A stretch of DNA of 64,000 nucleotides from Lasiosphaeria ovina (GCA_033439765.1 JAULSN010000006.1:1612001-1676000), one strand, 5' to 3'. Counted from the first letter of the stretch, positions 46,864 through 60,227 are shown. Numbers and translations are program-made. The notes: a model not told the origin generated them from the sequence alone.

Positions 46864-48166
46864 ATGCTGTTCAGTCTGATCTGCTTCGCCGTTTTGGCAG
46901 CAGACGTTGCTGTTGGCGTGGCCTTGCCCACAACGGTAGCTGATGTCCCTGCATGCACCACGCCACAGAAAAGACACTCGTGGTGAGTCCAGATTTGTAT
47001 CCCTTTGGGACCATGCGGAGATTATCAAATCTCAGGCGGGCCATCGGCCAGACCTGGGGAAACTGACAAAAAGTCCGAAAGCAGGCACGATGTCAGCGAA
47101 GCAGATAAGCTTATCTTGGTGCCATTGCCCCAGAAGATGAACCGCACCCCTGGCGCCAAGACACGGTGGTGGGCCGAGTTTGTTGGACTCCATCAGATCC
47201 ACGCGTTGCAGATTCACACGACGGGGCAGTTCCTTCCCTATCGCCGATACCTCATCAAGACGCTCGAGTTCTTGCTGCAAGAATGTGGATATCATGGCGC
47301 AATTCCGTATGTGGTAATCCACCAAGTCGGGGTCCCTCTGTCAGTGCGCGCTAGCCGTGATGAACAAGATACAGGGATCAGCACCGTGAAGCGGGAAAGT
47401 TCTCAGCGAGCCCCCTATTTCATCCCGCCCTAGGCTTCGGAGGTAACGGCAAGGGCGCACAGAATTGTGTGACGGACGGACCTTCCGCAAATCTCACCGT
47501 TAATGTCGGTCCTGGATTCAAGTCTGAGCCGCGATGCGTTAACCGCAATATTACAGACACTTTCAGAGCAACAACTGGCGCTTCTTACATTGCGGCTGCT
47601 ATCAAAGGGACAACCTACAAGGAAGCCCTTGATGCGATTCATTCCGGCCCTCATCTGATGGTCATATTGCCTTGTCCATGATGGTGAGGACTCCATGCCC
47701 ATCGTCTTGTTCTTTCCAAGTCACTGATAAAGCCTTGATGTCCACAGAACGAGGACCCCATCACTTCGGCTGGCGGCCCACTCCTCTTTATGCATCACAG
47801 CTTCGTCGACAATATGTGGTGGGACAGACAAGCAAACGGCCTCACCAAGCGGCTTAAAGATATAGGTGACCCAATACGCAAGATCCAGCAGTCGGGTTCT
47901 CTGAATTTTCTGGTGGGATCGAGGTCGAGTCTGCCATGTGGGGGAAGCCAACCCCACAGGTGCTAGCGGTTACACCTAACCCTGTAAGCGGTGACAGCGG
48001 CAAGACCTTGACGCTCGGGCATGTCATGTCTTCCTCGGGGATCATTCCCAATATTACTGTGGCAGATATCATGGATATTAAGGGGAGTTGTCTTTGCTGT
48101 GGGTACGTCCTTGCTGATTGCGTACCTTATGATCAGTCGACTGACAAAGCACGCCAACCAAAATGA
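46864..48166 (+). pseudogene. Tyrosinase-family gene, disrupted
   Basis: A signal peptide (MLFSLICFAVLAADVAVGV) starts it. Later segments match fungal tyrosinases: FVGLHQIHALQIHTTGQFLP, LIKTLEFLLQECGYHG, GFGGNGKGAQNCVTDGP, VNVGPGFKSEPRC, HSGPHLM, LLFMHHSFVDNMWW and GIIPNITVADIMDI. They lie in different frames. Some switches are real introns (for example a GTGAGG donor after LSMM and a CCACAG acceptor before NEDP). Others are damage: a frameshift near 47060, another near 47390, a one-base deletion near 47662 and a TAG near 47963. The CuA motif WHRY reads YRRY, so a copper ligand is lost as well. Confidence 0.8.
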
Positions 48167-48228
48167 AGGAAGACAGAGTTTTGGAAGACCAAGGCAAAAA
48201 AAGAAGAGTTTTTGGAGAACCAAACATA

Positions 48229-48302
48229 TGATCAGACCCGGGCTTGAACCGGAGACCTTCAGTGTGTTAGACTAACGTGATAACCAACTACACCATCCGA
48301 CC
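48229..48302 (-). tRNA. tRNA-Val (AAC anticodon)
   Basis: The minus strand folds into a cloverleaf: 7 bp acceptor stem GGTCGGA/TCTGATC, a D arm, a 5 bp anticodon stem TTAGT/ACTGA with loop CTAACAC (anticodon AAC), and T stem TCCGG/CCGGG around TTCAAGC. The A box TGGTGTAGTTGG and B box GGTTCAAGCC fit RNA polymerase III promoters, and a T run follows downstream on the same strand. No intron. Confidence 0.93.
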
Positions 48303-49385
48303 GATTAGGGTTTTTTGTTGATGGATTGAGTTTGCTCTAGGCTCGTCTATGAATCCTGCTCCTGTAGCAGGTGCTAGGGGTGGGCGGGTGATGCAGGCGC
48401 ACCCCGGGTTTTGGTGGGGTGCAACTGTGGATTCGTGAAACGATTGATGGGCGCAGGATGATAAACAAGCGCGTCGGCTCGGCTCAGCTCGGCTCGCCCG
48501 GTACAGTATGTGTCTGGGGTGGGCGCATTGATGGATGGATGGAGTAGTCTACCTACCTATACAGTGGGTAGGCATGCGACCGATTCCATGGATACTAGGC
48601 CTTGTGTTGACTTTGGCAAATGACGAGGGAGAATGTGAAGGTGGACGCATGGTTACTGGCAGCTGTGGAAGCTCCAATGGCATGGAGGCAGATGCACAAG
48701 TGCGTATGCGGCCACATGTTGAACTTGTTTGATGCCTCGTCATTTGTGTTGCATTGGTGTGACGGAGTCCATGGGACGTTGACAACATGAGATGAACAAC
48801 ATGAAGTTATGAGTTATGGCTTGGTGGTGGTGTTTTAACAAGAGAAAGGTACAGGGATTGAACTTTTTCGGCTGAGAGTAATCGCTTTATGTCGTTATGA
48901 TGCCAGAATATGTTTGATCAAGGCCTAAATAATTGTTTTCTACCTACTCAGGCCACGTCATTATTGATTAGCCGCTGCGCTGGGTGTTGTTTCGTAGGCG
49001 GGTTTGCTGTCTCTGGAGTTGAAACAACAGGTGCAGCATTGACCAAACCCCCACGACAGTCATCTGGCATTACAGTTAGGCATGGCCAGTCACTCAATAT
49101 CCGCCGCGCCCGAACGTTGTCGGTCAAACTTGATTTTCCAGCTTGCACAAATTCTCGTCAATCTTCCTTTGTAGCCACGGGCACCACCGGATCGTCAAAC
49201 CTCGTAACCCAGTATTTGCATTCTCTGCCAGTCAATATCCAAGCATCTCATTTTACCGATTCTACGGTACGGCTAGAAGTGCTGAAATTCTTCAACTACC
49301 TTCTTTGCTTCACCGCCGAGTCTATACTCCGCGGCAATAACCCGTCGCCCATCGATAACCACAATCGAGATAGATCCGAAGCCCG
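48303..49385. other. Intergenic region
   Basis: No supported gene; short tandem motifs (ggctcggctcagctcggctc near 48477). A 159-residue open frame at 48910-49389 has no recognisable feature. Confidence 0.4.
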
Positions 49386-50903
49386 ATGAAGCGCCCTAGC
49401 ACCACGGCCTGGGCGGCCATGATTCGTTTTATCACACTCGCTTATATCCAGTCCAATGGTAAAGACGCCCTGTTGGTCGACTTCCTCAACCGCGATAGAC
49501 TAACTCACACTTGCTAAGGATTAGCATTAGCAATGGGCTTGACAGGGTGCAAGATGCACTCGAGCGGCAAATGCTACCCGAGTTGGGCGGCACACTCAGT
49601 CGACAACTCGCACAGCGTCGAGAATACTGCAACCAGCCGCGGAACGACGGTGCCAACGGAACCTGGACCGACAAGCCTCGTAGCCAGGCAGGACTTGCCG
49701 TCGTCAGTTGGCGGAGTCTACGTATCACTTCCTTCGGTATTGCCTTCATCGAGTGACGTCTCCTCAGGTTCAACTACAAGCGATATCACGAGCACCACCA
49801 CACCGAGTACAGCAAAGGGCGCGACAACAAGCCCGATTGTTACCTTGACCGACAGCATGTCTTCGGGTAGCTCGACAAGCAATACGGCGGATGATGAGAC
49901 AGCTACAACCAACAAACCCACAGCTAGCACTTCACCAGCAATTACTTCAGCCAGTCCGACGACGGCGCCATTACCAAGCACTGTTTTAACTACACCTGTC
50001 AGTTTCACGATGCCTACGTCTGTTTCATCCACCGCCTCGGCCGAGCCTTCGCCAACTTCGGCCACCCTTGTCTTTTCCGAGCATTCTACAGAAACGCCGA
50101 CGTCTTCCGACCTACTGCCATCAACATCCCCAACAGCTTCGATGCTCTCGACAATCATTACATTCTCAACATTCTCGCGAACTTCGACGGTTTTCACGTC
50201 AGCCGTCACCACACTATCTACGTCTTTGACATTGGTTTCTTCAACAACCCTGGAGCAGACTCTAACACTGTCAAACTCCTCAACAATTCTAATGCCATCG
50301 CCTTCAACATCTTTATCGGTGCCCACATCTGCGTCACCGTCAACAACCCAGCCACCCCTGGAGACCTTGCCATTGTCAGTGGCTACGACAACCGGCAACA
50401 CCACGCATAACTCTAACACATCACTGTCTACCACTCTTTCGGTGTCAACTTCAACGGTCACAATCCAGATCACGTCCGAGGTGTCGATAGACGTCTCGAC
50501 GACGCTAAGCACCATGCTGGCCGGCACGTCGACGCTATCAGCGCCGCCGACGACATTCTTCCACGCCTCGAGGCCCTCGGGATCTGCCACGGGCAATGCC
50601 ACCCAAAATACAACATCGCCCGTCGCCTGCCCCGCGAGCAACGACACCACATCCGTCGCCAGCGGCAGAGCGTACCGCGTCGTCTGCGCCACCGACTTCA
50701 GCGAGCACAACTTCAACACGGCCTGGGCGGCCACTTTCGACGCCTGCGCCGCCGCGTGTCTGCTGTCGGCGAGCTGTGCTGCGTTCTCCTGGGTGCCTGG
50801 CGCCGGCCGTGATGCGGCGCGCCCCGAGAACTGCTACATGAAGGACGGCGCGCCGGGCAGGGTGGCGAATGAGAGTGTTTGGAGCGGCGTGGTGGTGTCT
50901 TGA
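49386..50903 (+). CDS. Secreted Ser/Thr-rich protein with C-terminal PAN/Apple-like domain
   Basis: Two exons, 49386-49458 and 49525-50903 (66 bp intron, GTAAAG donor, gactaac branch, TTAG acceptor), give 483 residues. The join creates a signal peptide ending ALA. About residues 85-385 are a mucin-like stretch of Ser, Thr and Pro (many TST and STT units), certain to be heavily O-glycosylated if secreted. The last 95 residues (from about PVACPASNDT) have six Cys in a PAN/Apple-like pattern with YRVVCATDFS, FDACAAACLLSASCAAFSW and NCYMK. Such proteins are cell-wall or extracellular adhesive proteins. No GPI signal is visible. The biased composition also makes a long open frame on the other strand, which I do not call. 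Confidence 0.8.
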
Positions 50904-51918
50904 GGGGGTTTCTTTTGTTAGTTCTGTTGCGCGGGGTTGACTTGTTTGTTATCTGTTTCTTTTGGGGGTTTGTTTTTCTGCTTTGCCACACACCAAACGG
51001 GTATCCCCCCTCGGTCTCGGCCTTTTCAAAGCCTTGACGAGTATCGGGGCTCATCACATGTCGCGTAATTCGGGTGGTCATGGAAGTGTACTCTCTTGTA
51101 CAAGACGGTTCGCATCTTATTAATCAGGAACCTAATTCAGTAGCTGCTTGCAAAACCCCTGACCAGACACCAAAACTGTGTGCTACTAAACAGACTCTTA
51201 ATACAGCCAATCGTTATAACAACCCAATGCAACGAGCTCCTGCTGAACCGGCAAACAAACTAGACAGTTACCCAGCTTTGTCTGGCACTTTGGGCAACTG
51301 TGGGTTGCTTAATTATTGTATTACCTAGAACTATCTAGTAGCCGCAACCCCTACCACAGTCCACGTTGAAACTACAAATAAAATACCGAAAAAGTCTATC
51401 CAGGAAATGCCGGAAAAGAGCCACAGTTTGAGAAAATTAGAAAGGTTTATCACGTAGCCAAGTACTAGTTAATGAGGTAAAAGTAATAAATATTTACGCG
51501 TGCGCTTATGTTCGATTCCAATGTAAACCTCTTCCAATTGTAACCTCCAGTTCCAATCCAGTAGCCGAATGTACAGTACATAATAAGCGAAAAGGAACCC
51601 ACTAGAAATGAGGGCTAGGGCCTGTAATGGACTCTGGAAGCTTTTTGCTGCCCTGTGATTGGCTGCAAGGCCTCTGCTCTATGGGCTAGTTCTGCCATTT
51701 CCGGAGGCCTAGAACGGTGGCTCAGAGCCTGAGGGGCGCTTCTGGCATACGAATACAGGCTCATGGTGCGCATTCCACGCAAATTTACAGAGCCTGGCGT
51801 TCTGCCTTTTGAGCTGCTTACCAGAGTAGGCAATAAGCGCACAAAAAGGCAGCAAGGCGGCATCTGGCAGAAATGCAATACTCTGCCACTTTTATAGTAG
51901 GCTGACCGGCTAGAAGGG
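50904..51918. other. Intergenic region
   Basis: No supported gene. The AT-rich middle (51350-51560) suggests mutated repeat DNA but no family was recognised. Confidence 0.4.
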
Positions 51919-52290
51919 TTAGAAGGATTCCCAACGAACGGGTGCCCGAGAATCCCGAGCTGCTACTGCTGGTTGGACAGATAAGTCAAGCCCCTTGTCC
52001 GTGGCCGACATGAAGGCGAAGACGCGGTCGAAGTCACCAAATGAGAGCGTGCGGCCGCCGCGCAACACCAACATGTCAACCCGCCCCAGCGACCCCTCCT
52101 GCACCACCCACACCCACGAGCAGTACCGCCGCGTCGCCAGGCTGTGCAGGGCGCGCCAGCTGCCGTGGCAAAACGCATTTGGGTTCCTCTCGAGGACGCG
52201 GCTCAGCTTGATGACCTGGTCGGGCACGTCGTAGTCCTGGCGAAAGTTGCAGACACACGTAAAGTAGCAAACCACTGCCAAATGAGGCAT
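51919..52290 (-). pseudogene. HET-domain gene fragment
   Basis: Encodes the downstream part of a HET-like domain: WRALHSLATRRYCSWVWVVQEG (compare RxWTxQE) followed by RVDMLVLRGGRTLSFGDF, ending at a stop. The upstream HET blocks are missing and replaced by an unrelated lead. It is not a copy of the 26.3 kb HET gene. I take it as a remnant. Confidence 0.5.
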
Positions 52291-52573
52291 ATTAATGACG
52301 CGATAGTACTGTAGCACAAAAGATGGTCTCGTTCTCATTCTAGACCAAGCACCACGGAGGTGGTACATAGGTGGGGTAGCTAATTAAATACCAAAATGCG
52401 CCGTCGACTGTAGTTTACATCTGCCTCCTGCATGATTACGATCACTAATTAAGTCTACAGGTGATATGAACAAGGCAAAAGTCCTCTCTGACAACGAAAC
52501 AACCTCCAGTCCATTTCCAAATTGCCGCCAGGCGTCGAGCCCAGCTCTCCGCCACTCAACGTTGTCTGCAACC

Positions 52574-55500
52574 CTAGGAAAGATAATCTCGCACCATTGT
52601 ACCAAATGTCTTCATCACCGGGCCGGGATCCATGAGACTGAAGTGGTTGACGTCGTCCAACACTTTGATGGTCAACCTGTCGCGTCCCAGCAGGCTTGAC
52701 CAACCGTCCGCTGTAAAGTCGGTTCGATTATTCAGCAGCCAGAGCATCTCACGCGGATCGTTTGGGTGCATCTCAGGCTTCGGCCCGTTGGGGTCTTTGC
52801 ACACGCCGTCCCGAGCATAAACAATCAGTGTGGGTGGGGCATCAGGAAGCGGCGTCGCTTCGTAGTTATCGAGGATGTGTATGAAAGCACTGAAGTGTGC
52901 ACGGAGCCAGTCCGGCATCTTGTTGCGGCCTCCGCCGAAGATGCCGATCGAGTCGAAAAAGTCGTACATTCTCTGCGGGGGGTTCTGAAGTCCGATTGGG
53001 TTCGGCGAGTCGAACAGGATGAGTTTGTCCACGTTTTGGCCTTCGCGGCGCAATTGACGGGCTGCCTCGACGGCGATGATGCCGCCTGCCGACCAGCCTC
53101 CAAGAGCAAAAGGCATCGATCGGGAGCCAAACTTCTCCTTGTGCTGGACAAGAACTCGTTTAATCTCAACAATGTACTTGGCAGCGAGATCGCTAATACC
53201 CACTCCGAGACGCGTCATTTCCTCTCCTGTCTTGAGCCAAGGACAGTTCAAGCCGTAGACTGCAATATCTCGGCCAATGCTGAAGCCCAATGCGGCGTAC
53301 GATGAGGCAGATCCGGAACCGTCTGGGAGAAGGAACAAGAACGCCGTTGCAGCCTGTGGAGAGCCTGACAAAAGCACAGATGAAGCATGAGGCGGCAATG
53401 AAATGATATCTCTGGTCAGCTGGTCGCCGTGGTTGTTGCTCAGAGATTCGAGAGTCTTATGCGCCAGTATCGGAGACTGGGAGGGAAGAGCGCTGCTTTG
53501 CTCCAGTCCCATGGAACCAAGAAGCGCGTCCTCAACCTCTTGCAGAGTCCCGTATTCGACGAAAAGGTTGCGAGGAACGGTATCACCAAGGCTCTCATCA
53601 AGCCTGGCCATCATTGTGAGCGACAGAAGTGAATCTACGCCAATGTCGCTGAGACAGGTCGATGGGGTCAAGTCAGCAACTGCCACCCCTGTTTCCTCGG
53701 CTATCGTCTGTCTCAGTGTCATAATGGTCGACTTGGCGCTCCCGGACTCTTCTCGCGGAGTTGGTATGGTGATTTGCGTGGCTTCACTGCTGCTGGTGCT
53801 TCGCGATCGGGAGCGTGATGCTGGCGTTGTTGCTTCGTCGCCAGAGTCGGAGGACTCGCAGCCAACCAAGACCTGGAAACTCGCAAGTGTCGGATGATCG
53901 ACAAAGACTGTGGGGTGGAAATCCATCTGAAGCTCCTCGCGAATTCTAGCCAAGATCGTGAGCGAAAGAAGCGAGTCGAGACCAAAGTCGGCGAATTCGC
54001 TTTCAGGCTTCAACTCTGTCACAGAAATCCCGACCTCTTGGCAGATTATCGCCAGTACGAGGTCGAATGGCTTGGCGGAAGGTTTGCGCTTCTCTGCTGA
54101 CTTTGGTGGCTTTTCCGAGCGAGTCTTCCGTGTTTCTGCCTGTGGAACTGGAGTCGGTTTTGCCAGCGCCGGAGACGGACGAGCAGAAACTGGTGGGTTG
54201 GCAGCTCCGACGGGAGGAAGCACGCGATCAAGAACGTGACGGGGGACTCCTTGGAACTGCATTGGTTCAAGTCAGCATGACCCAACAGATGAAAGTGCCT
54301 CGGAAACGTGTAGTCTTTCTTACCTTGACTCCCTCGAAAATTGCCACGATGGTCCCGTCGTGCAACACATAGGTATCGCCGGCATAGAGCGTCTTCTCGA
54401 CCAACTGCATTCGATTGTATGCCGTGTAAGTCTTGGCTGCATCCAGCTTCTCGGCAATTCTCAGTCTCTCCCAACCGTGGTTGATAAAGACCTGCTTCTT
54501 GCTCTCGACAGCATCGTTGCCGTTCATAATAAAACCGGCAATGCCACCCAAGCTGTCAATCCAGCGAGGATTGACATCAAATCCGTCCTCGCCAATCTGG
54601 AAGTGGACGGTGGACACCGCCTCCAGCTTTTCGCTGTCGAGAACCACTTCGCTCATGCCCTGGTACTCTTTGCTGTAGTCAACCAGGGCACCGAAGAGCT
54701 TGTAGACCATGCCGCGTTTGAGCTTGTGGCTGTTGCCGCTGTTAATGCCCTGGTTCAAAGCCTCGATCCTCGAAGATATCAAATGAGTGTTGCGTTTCCA
54801 TTCCTTGACCCACTGTTGCTCTGGGAACACACGCACTTCGAGAACGACGTGCGACGTTGTTCGCTTCCCGGCCGCATTGACACTGAAGAGTGACATGGTT
54901 ATGGACTTTCTGCGCCAGTCTGCCTTTGCGGACACTCGGAAGAGATGTGTGGTCTCGGCCGGCTGAGCGATGAGTGGAGAGTCGACTTTGACGTCTGTTA
55001 CGTCGAGACCTGTGGTGGATGATGACAATCCAGGTCCTTGCAACATGTAACTTGCGATGGTCAAAGCCACGTCGGCATATAGTGACGAAGGGCAGAGCTG
55101 AGCTCCATTAACGACGTGCCCTTGCAGAACTGGCAAGAGTTTCTCGTGGAAAATGTCGGACTCGACGAGCAGCGTTGATGCATCCGCCCCATGAGATTCC
55201 TCGAGCACCCTCTGCACAGACGGCGACAGAAACTTGTACTGTGGTATGGCTGGCGCCTCAAAGGGCAGCGGGAGATTTGGAACTGCTGAGGCTGGCACCA
55301 AACCCTCGCCTTTTGCAAGACAAAAGTCGTTCCGGTATTGGATCCAGTAGTTCTTCAGGTCCCAAGCATAGCGTGGAAGATCGACAACTTGGTGTGCTGA
55401 TGGGAAGTCGCGATGATATTCGTTCCAGTCAAGATCAAAGCCAGCTGAATAGAGAGATGCGATCGAAGCAGTTAATGTCTGGTAAGGCTCTGTGTTCTTT

Positions 55501-58500
55501 CGCAGAGATGCCAGAGTGGTCGAGTCGGATCCGAGCGTCCCCTTGATCATGCCACTGCAAATGGGGTGGGCTCCAAGCTCGAGCCAAACGGTGCGGTCGT
55601 TGACCAAGCCATCCTCGCGAGCAGCCTCAAGGGCGCCAGCAAAGTCGACCTTCTGGCGACAAGCTCTGACGAGATACGAAGCATCAACGGATCCAGTCTC
55701 TCCCGCCGGAACCACCCTCGAAAGCAAAGGTGAAAGGATTGGAACCGCAGGAACACCGTACACGACATTTTGTGCGGCAAGAACCTCAAATTCGGCGAGA
55801 ATGGGTTCGACCTGTGCGGAGTGGAATGCATAGGGGAGATCCAGCTTGATCGTCTCAAGTCCCTGCTGGGCGGCTCTCCTCTCTGCTTCAGCAATGTCCT
55901 CAGCTCGACCGCTGACGACTTGACCTGCGGGTTGATTGGCGCACGCCAGCTCGCACTTGGACCCACCCTCAACAAGAAGCCTTTTAACGACATCGGCCGG
56001 AGCCTTAACCGCAAGCATGGCATGGGTTCTTGGCAAGCAGTGCCTCTCGAGCAACGCCGCCCGAGTCCCAACAAGATAGATTGCATCTGCAGAAGATATG
56101 ACCCCAGCTGCATAGAGCGCTGCATACTCGCCGAGACTATGGCCGATGACTCCAAAAGGCGTCACACCCCAGCTCCGGAACAGGTCAGCCAAAGCCATCT
56201 GTAAGGAGGTGAGCGCGAGTTGGGAAACGACGGCGCCGGCGTCATTTGCGCCGTTCAACGGATGGCTGCCGTCAATCAGATCAAGAAACGAGGGAAAGCC
56301 CTGGCCCTGGGCAATGCGCTGAAACCGCTCGATGTTTGCGCGGAAAGAGGGGTTTGCGGCGTAGAGAGATTTTCCGATGCCCGCGTAAAGAGTGCCTTGC
56401 CCGGTGAAAACAAAGACCAGGTTAGGCATCTTGGCCGCTGACGGCACAGGCTTGATTGACGCCTGATTCTGAGACAAACGTGCTTCAATACTTGACACAA
56501 TGGATGGTATGTCCGCGCCCGAAAGCAGAGCGCGGTAGTTGTGATGCATCCTGCGGGCTGTTGTGGTGTACGACAGAGCCGACAGGGAAATGTGCTGATT
56601 TCGCTTGAGCCACGACAACAGCGTCTTCAAATTGCCGGTAAGAGAGTTTGGTGTCTTTGCCGTAATTGAGACTATGTGCACAGGCCGGAGGTCTGGTGTA
56701 AGACCAACAGCCTCAGAGGGCAACGGCGCGTCCTCCAACAGCACAGCCGTATTTCCACCGGCGGCGCTGAAGTTGTTCAAGAAGACAGAACGCTTGCCAC
56801 GAGCCGACCCATCTCGAGACCACCGGGTGGGCTCGAAGGCAATATTCACGCCGCGCTCGGCCAAGTCCAGTGGGTAGTTATGGTTGATGCGTGTCTTGAT
56901 GCCGCAGTGCGGAGGGATCTCGCTGTGCTTCATCATCATGAGCACCTTTATGAGAGACGTTACGCCGGACGACGATTCAGCGTGTCCGATGTTGGCCTTC
57001 GCTGAGCCGATGAAGAGGGGACGAGGAGAGGCGGCAGCTGTGCGTTTCTTCTCAGGGACGAAGACGGAGAGGACCGAGTTCATTTCGGTGGCATCGCCGG
57101 CCTGTGTGCCCGTGCCATGCATCTCGACGTAGCTGATGTCGAGCGGGTCGACGTTTGCATACCGCATGATGCGTTTGAATACGCTGGACTGGTCGCCCTC
57201 GTGCGGCCGCGTGATGCTGTCCGTCTGGCCGCAGTGGTTGGTGTTGGTGCCGGCGATGACGCCGAAGATGGGATCATTGTCGGCCTGGGCATCTTCAAGG
57301 CGCTTGAGGATGACGGACCCAACAGCATCGGCACGGCAGTAGCCACTGGCACCATCGTCAAAGGCGTTGCAGTTTCCTGGAGATACCTTGTTAGCTCATA
57401 TCATAGGCGACGGCGTTGAGGAAGGGGGGGTTGGTAGATATACATACCAGTTGTCGACAGGAAATGGCCACGATCCAGGCCGGCAAAGTTGTCGGGGTTG
57501 GTGAGGACGTTGGTGCCGCCAGCGACAGCAGTGTCGCACTCTCCCCTCCAGAGGTAGCTGCAGGCCATCTGGATGGCAGCGAAGCTAGACGAGCAGGCCG
57601 TGTCGATGCTCAGGCTGGGCCCAGAGAATCGGAAGAAGTAGCTGAAGGCACGCCTAGTGTTAGCCGCTTGCTGCTGCAATGCGATTGCGAACTCGGACTT
57701 GTAACGACATCGAGCTTGGCTACACTCTGCGGAGACTCTGATTTGTAGATTTCTCTGGTTTTTTTTGGGGGCAGGCCACACATTTTGTTTCTTCCCCGCT
57801 CCCAATCTTGAGCGGCTTTTTGCACTTGCAACCGCAATAAGGGAATTCGAATCAAGTACCGAAACCAAAATGACACTCACCTAATGCGACCTGGCACAAA
57901 GGCGCGATTGCCGCCCGGGATGAAATAGGTGTCGACATTCTGCCCACTGTTGACCTCCCGCCAGTCGTCGCTCGTAGTGCCGAAAAAGACGCCGATCCTG
58001 TCCTGTTGGGTGCTGGGCGTGCGGTTGCGAACCAGTCCCGCCATCTCAAGAGCCTCGTATGTGGTGGTGATGGCCAGCCTCTGCGCCGGGTCCGTGTTCT
58101 CGGCCTCTCGCGGCGACATGTTGAAGAAACGCGCATCAAACACGCCCGGCTCCTCAATGAAGCACCCGTACTTGACGCGACTGGTGTTTTTGCGCTTGCC
58201 CGTTGGATCATAGTGCGTCTTCCAGTCGAAGCGATCCGCCGGAATCTCGCGGTGCACATCTCGGCCAGCCCGCAGCAGTTCCCAGAATGCTTCGTTGGAC
58301 GCCGCATCCGGAAAGCGGCCCGAGTATCCGATGATGGCAATCTTTGAGTGCTCGAACTTTCCCGTGTTGCCTGCTGGGTTAGGTTCAGGCGGCGTCACGG
58401 GCTCAATGTTGACTTCGATGCTGGTGTTGGCTGTGAGGGCGGTGCTGAGCATAGAGGCGGCATAGCTGGAAAATGGGAGGATGGAGCATTTCTCGGCCTT

Positions 58501-59663
58501 GCCCTTGACCAAGAGCGAGCGGCACGCGGATGCTACTTCTTCCCATCGAACGGGTTCTCTAAGCGTCTCGCGCACAACGGCCTGGAGGATCTCTCTGAAG
58601 CTCGACGCGGCAACGACCTCGCCTCTCGACGAGGAAATAAGCGGGATCACGGCGCCCGACAGTTCGGCAACATTGCTGGATATCTGGCCAACAATGTCTT
58701 CCACATCCGAGTCATCAAATGCATGGGATGCATGGAAAGGGGACTGGATATCCAGGAACCTTGAGCGTAGTCTATCGGACGTCTTCGTCACAAAGCTCTG
58801 CAAGACCGACGGCGGACCACTGAGGGTTGTCAATTGGCTGGGCGTCGTGGCGCTGATATACAGTCGTGAGTCTCCCCGTGTTGTCTGTTCCATAATGTCA
58901 GCGTTGTGCTACCGGGCTTGCGTAGATGAGACATGTACAAACCTCTGATGTCCCCGTTTCTCTTAGGAGCTTCTCTACCAGACCTGGATCTTCACTGCCC
59001 TTTGGACTCACGGTCGCTGACCATGACTGAGTGGAAAGCGGTTTGCGAGACGGCGATATGTCAGAGGCAACCGACCATGACCGTAGCGCTGTTCTGAAAG
59101 CAGCAAGAACAGCCTCGACAGCAATTGGAATCAGTTCTGGTAGTGTCCTTGCGCTGCTGATAGCTGCAGCCGCGAATCCACCAGTGCAGGGCCCAATGAT
59201 ATAGGTGTCTTCAGGTGAGGGATATTGCCTTCCATCACATCCATAATATCTGGTGGTGTTGTGTTACTTACATGCTCGAGACAAATACGAGCAAACATGA
59301 CCAGGATTGGACGACTTACGCGATAAATTGCGCAACTTCATGAATGCTCAATGCGAAAAATCTCAGGATTGACGTTCCGCTAGTCTCGCCGAGTCGAGAC
59401 ACGAGATCAACCAGGGTCGTGAAGCGGGGGAAGAGATCCTGCTGCTGAGTCGGCAGGCTGCCGATAAGTGTCCGGAGAGCAGAGCCAACTTTTTGGAAGA
59501 ACGAATCGAGCAAAGGGTTTTCCTTGAAATGCAACAGCCGTCGCAGCTCCTCCTCAAATCCGGTAGAGGACAAGTCACCGAACAGAAGCACCCAGGCAAC
59601 TTGATGTTCGGGGCTTTGAGGCGTCGGCGATGGAGCCACCGTTGAGGGTGAGTTCGAAGCCAT
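52574..59663 (-). CDS. Non-reducing polyketide synthase (SAT-KS-MAT-PT-ACP-ACP-TE)
   Basis: Six exons, 59663-59320, 59249-58943, 58884-57881, 57641-57448, 57376-54324 and 54256-52574, sum to 6585 nt in frame (2194 residues, normal for the family). Domains and residues: SAT with GPCTGG (C136) and H268/271; KS from about 398 with C568 in DTACSSS, H703 in VEMHGTGT and H748 in NIGHAE; MAT with GHSLGEY (S1030); PT with H1370 in GHVVNG and D1557; ACP1 S1729 and ACP2 S1843 (both DSLLSL); TE with GWSAGG (S2023), D2050 and H2172. No methyltransferase or reductive domain. It makes an unreduced aromatic polyketide cyclised by PT and released by TE, possibly by Claisen closure, as in naphthopyrone, melanin or perylenequinone pathways. 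Every catalytic residue is present, so it looks functional. The 239 bp fourth-exon-preceding intron is unusually long. Confidence 0.95.
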
Positions 59664-60227
59664 TCTGGGCCTCGATGCTGTGCAGAGACGGCAGAGTTAC
59701 AACGAAACAGTTTCTGCACAGCTATAAACACAAACCCGGATCCTTTATTTGCTTGTTGCACATTGATCAGGGGGTATAAACAGAGGCAGCCGATCCCCAG
59801 CCTCCGCTTTCCAGCTCGCTATCTCCGTTTCGGTTTAAGACCCGCCGTCGGCCCTCGGCCTCGGGCGCCGCAACCCGAGTCACAATTTACCATCCGACAT
59901 ACCTACAAACCCCCGAAATCCACACAGAGACACTCGGGGGTGTTACGGACATGCAATGCTAGCGACCGAGATCTTCAGGCACAGTTTCGGGCCAGGATCA
60001 CCGCTGCAAGTCTATTGTCGGTCGGTCGGTGACATAAAAAGGCAAACAAATCTCGTCCGGCGCCGGGGCCAGTGCTCGGCAGGCATAAAAACTGGCTTGG
60101 CCGCAAGTAAAAACACCCCGAAAGGTCTCTATTTAGGTCCACAAACCTTGCCTAAGTTGGCAAAATATCATCCCGGTCTAGGTCTTGGTTCCCCTCGCTC
60201 CGTCCTGTTCCGCAACGCTTCTGCATC
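59664..60227. promoter_or_regulatory. Divergent promoter between the PKS and EthD genes
   Basis: 564 bp between outward-facing start codons, so the two genes may be co-regulated. TATA-like gctataaaca (59721) and ggtataaaca (59771) occur on the plus strand. No transcription-factor site was assigned and no regulator gene of the cluster is visible. Confidence 0.5.

Noticed and set aside
48910..49389. 159-residue open frame upstream of the PAN protein gene
   Set aside because: No domain, no codon pattern and no conserved motif seen; it ends just at the next gene's start.
49718..50734. A 338-residue open frame on the minus strand, Val/Asp/Glu-rich
   Set aside because: Shadow of the Ser/Thr-rich coding region; the plus strand has signal peptide, intron and a Cys-rich domain.
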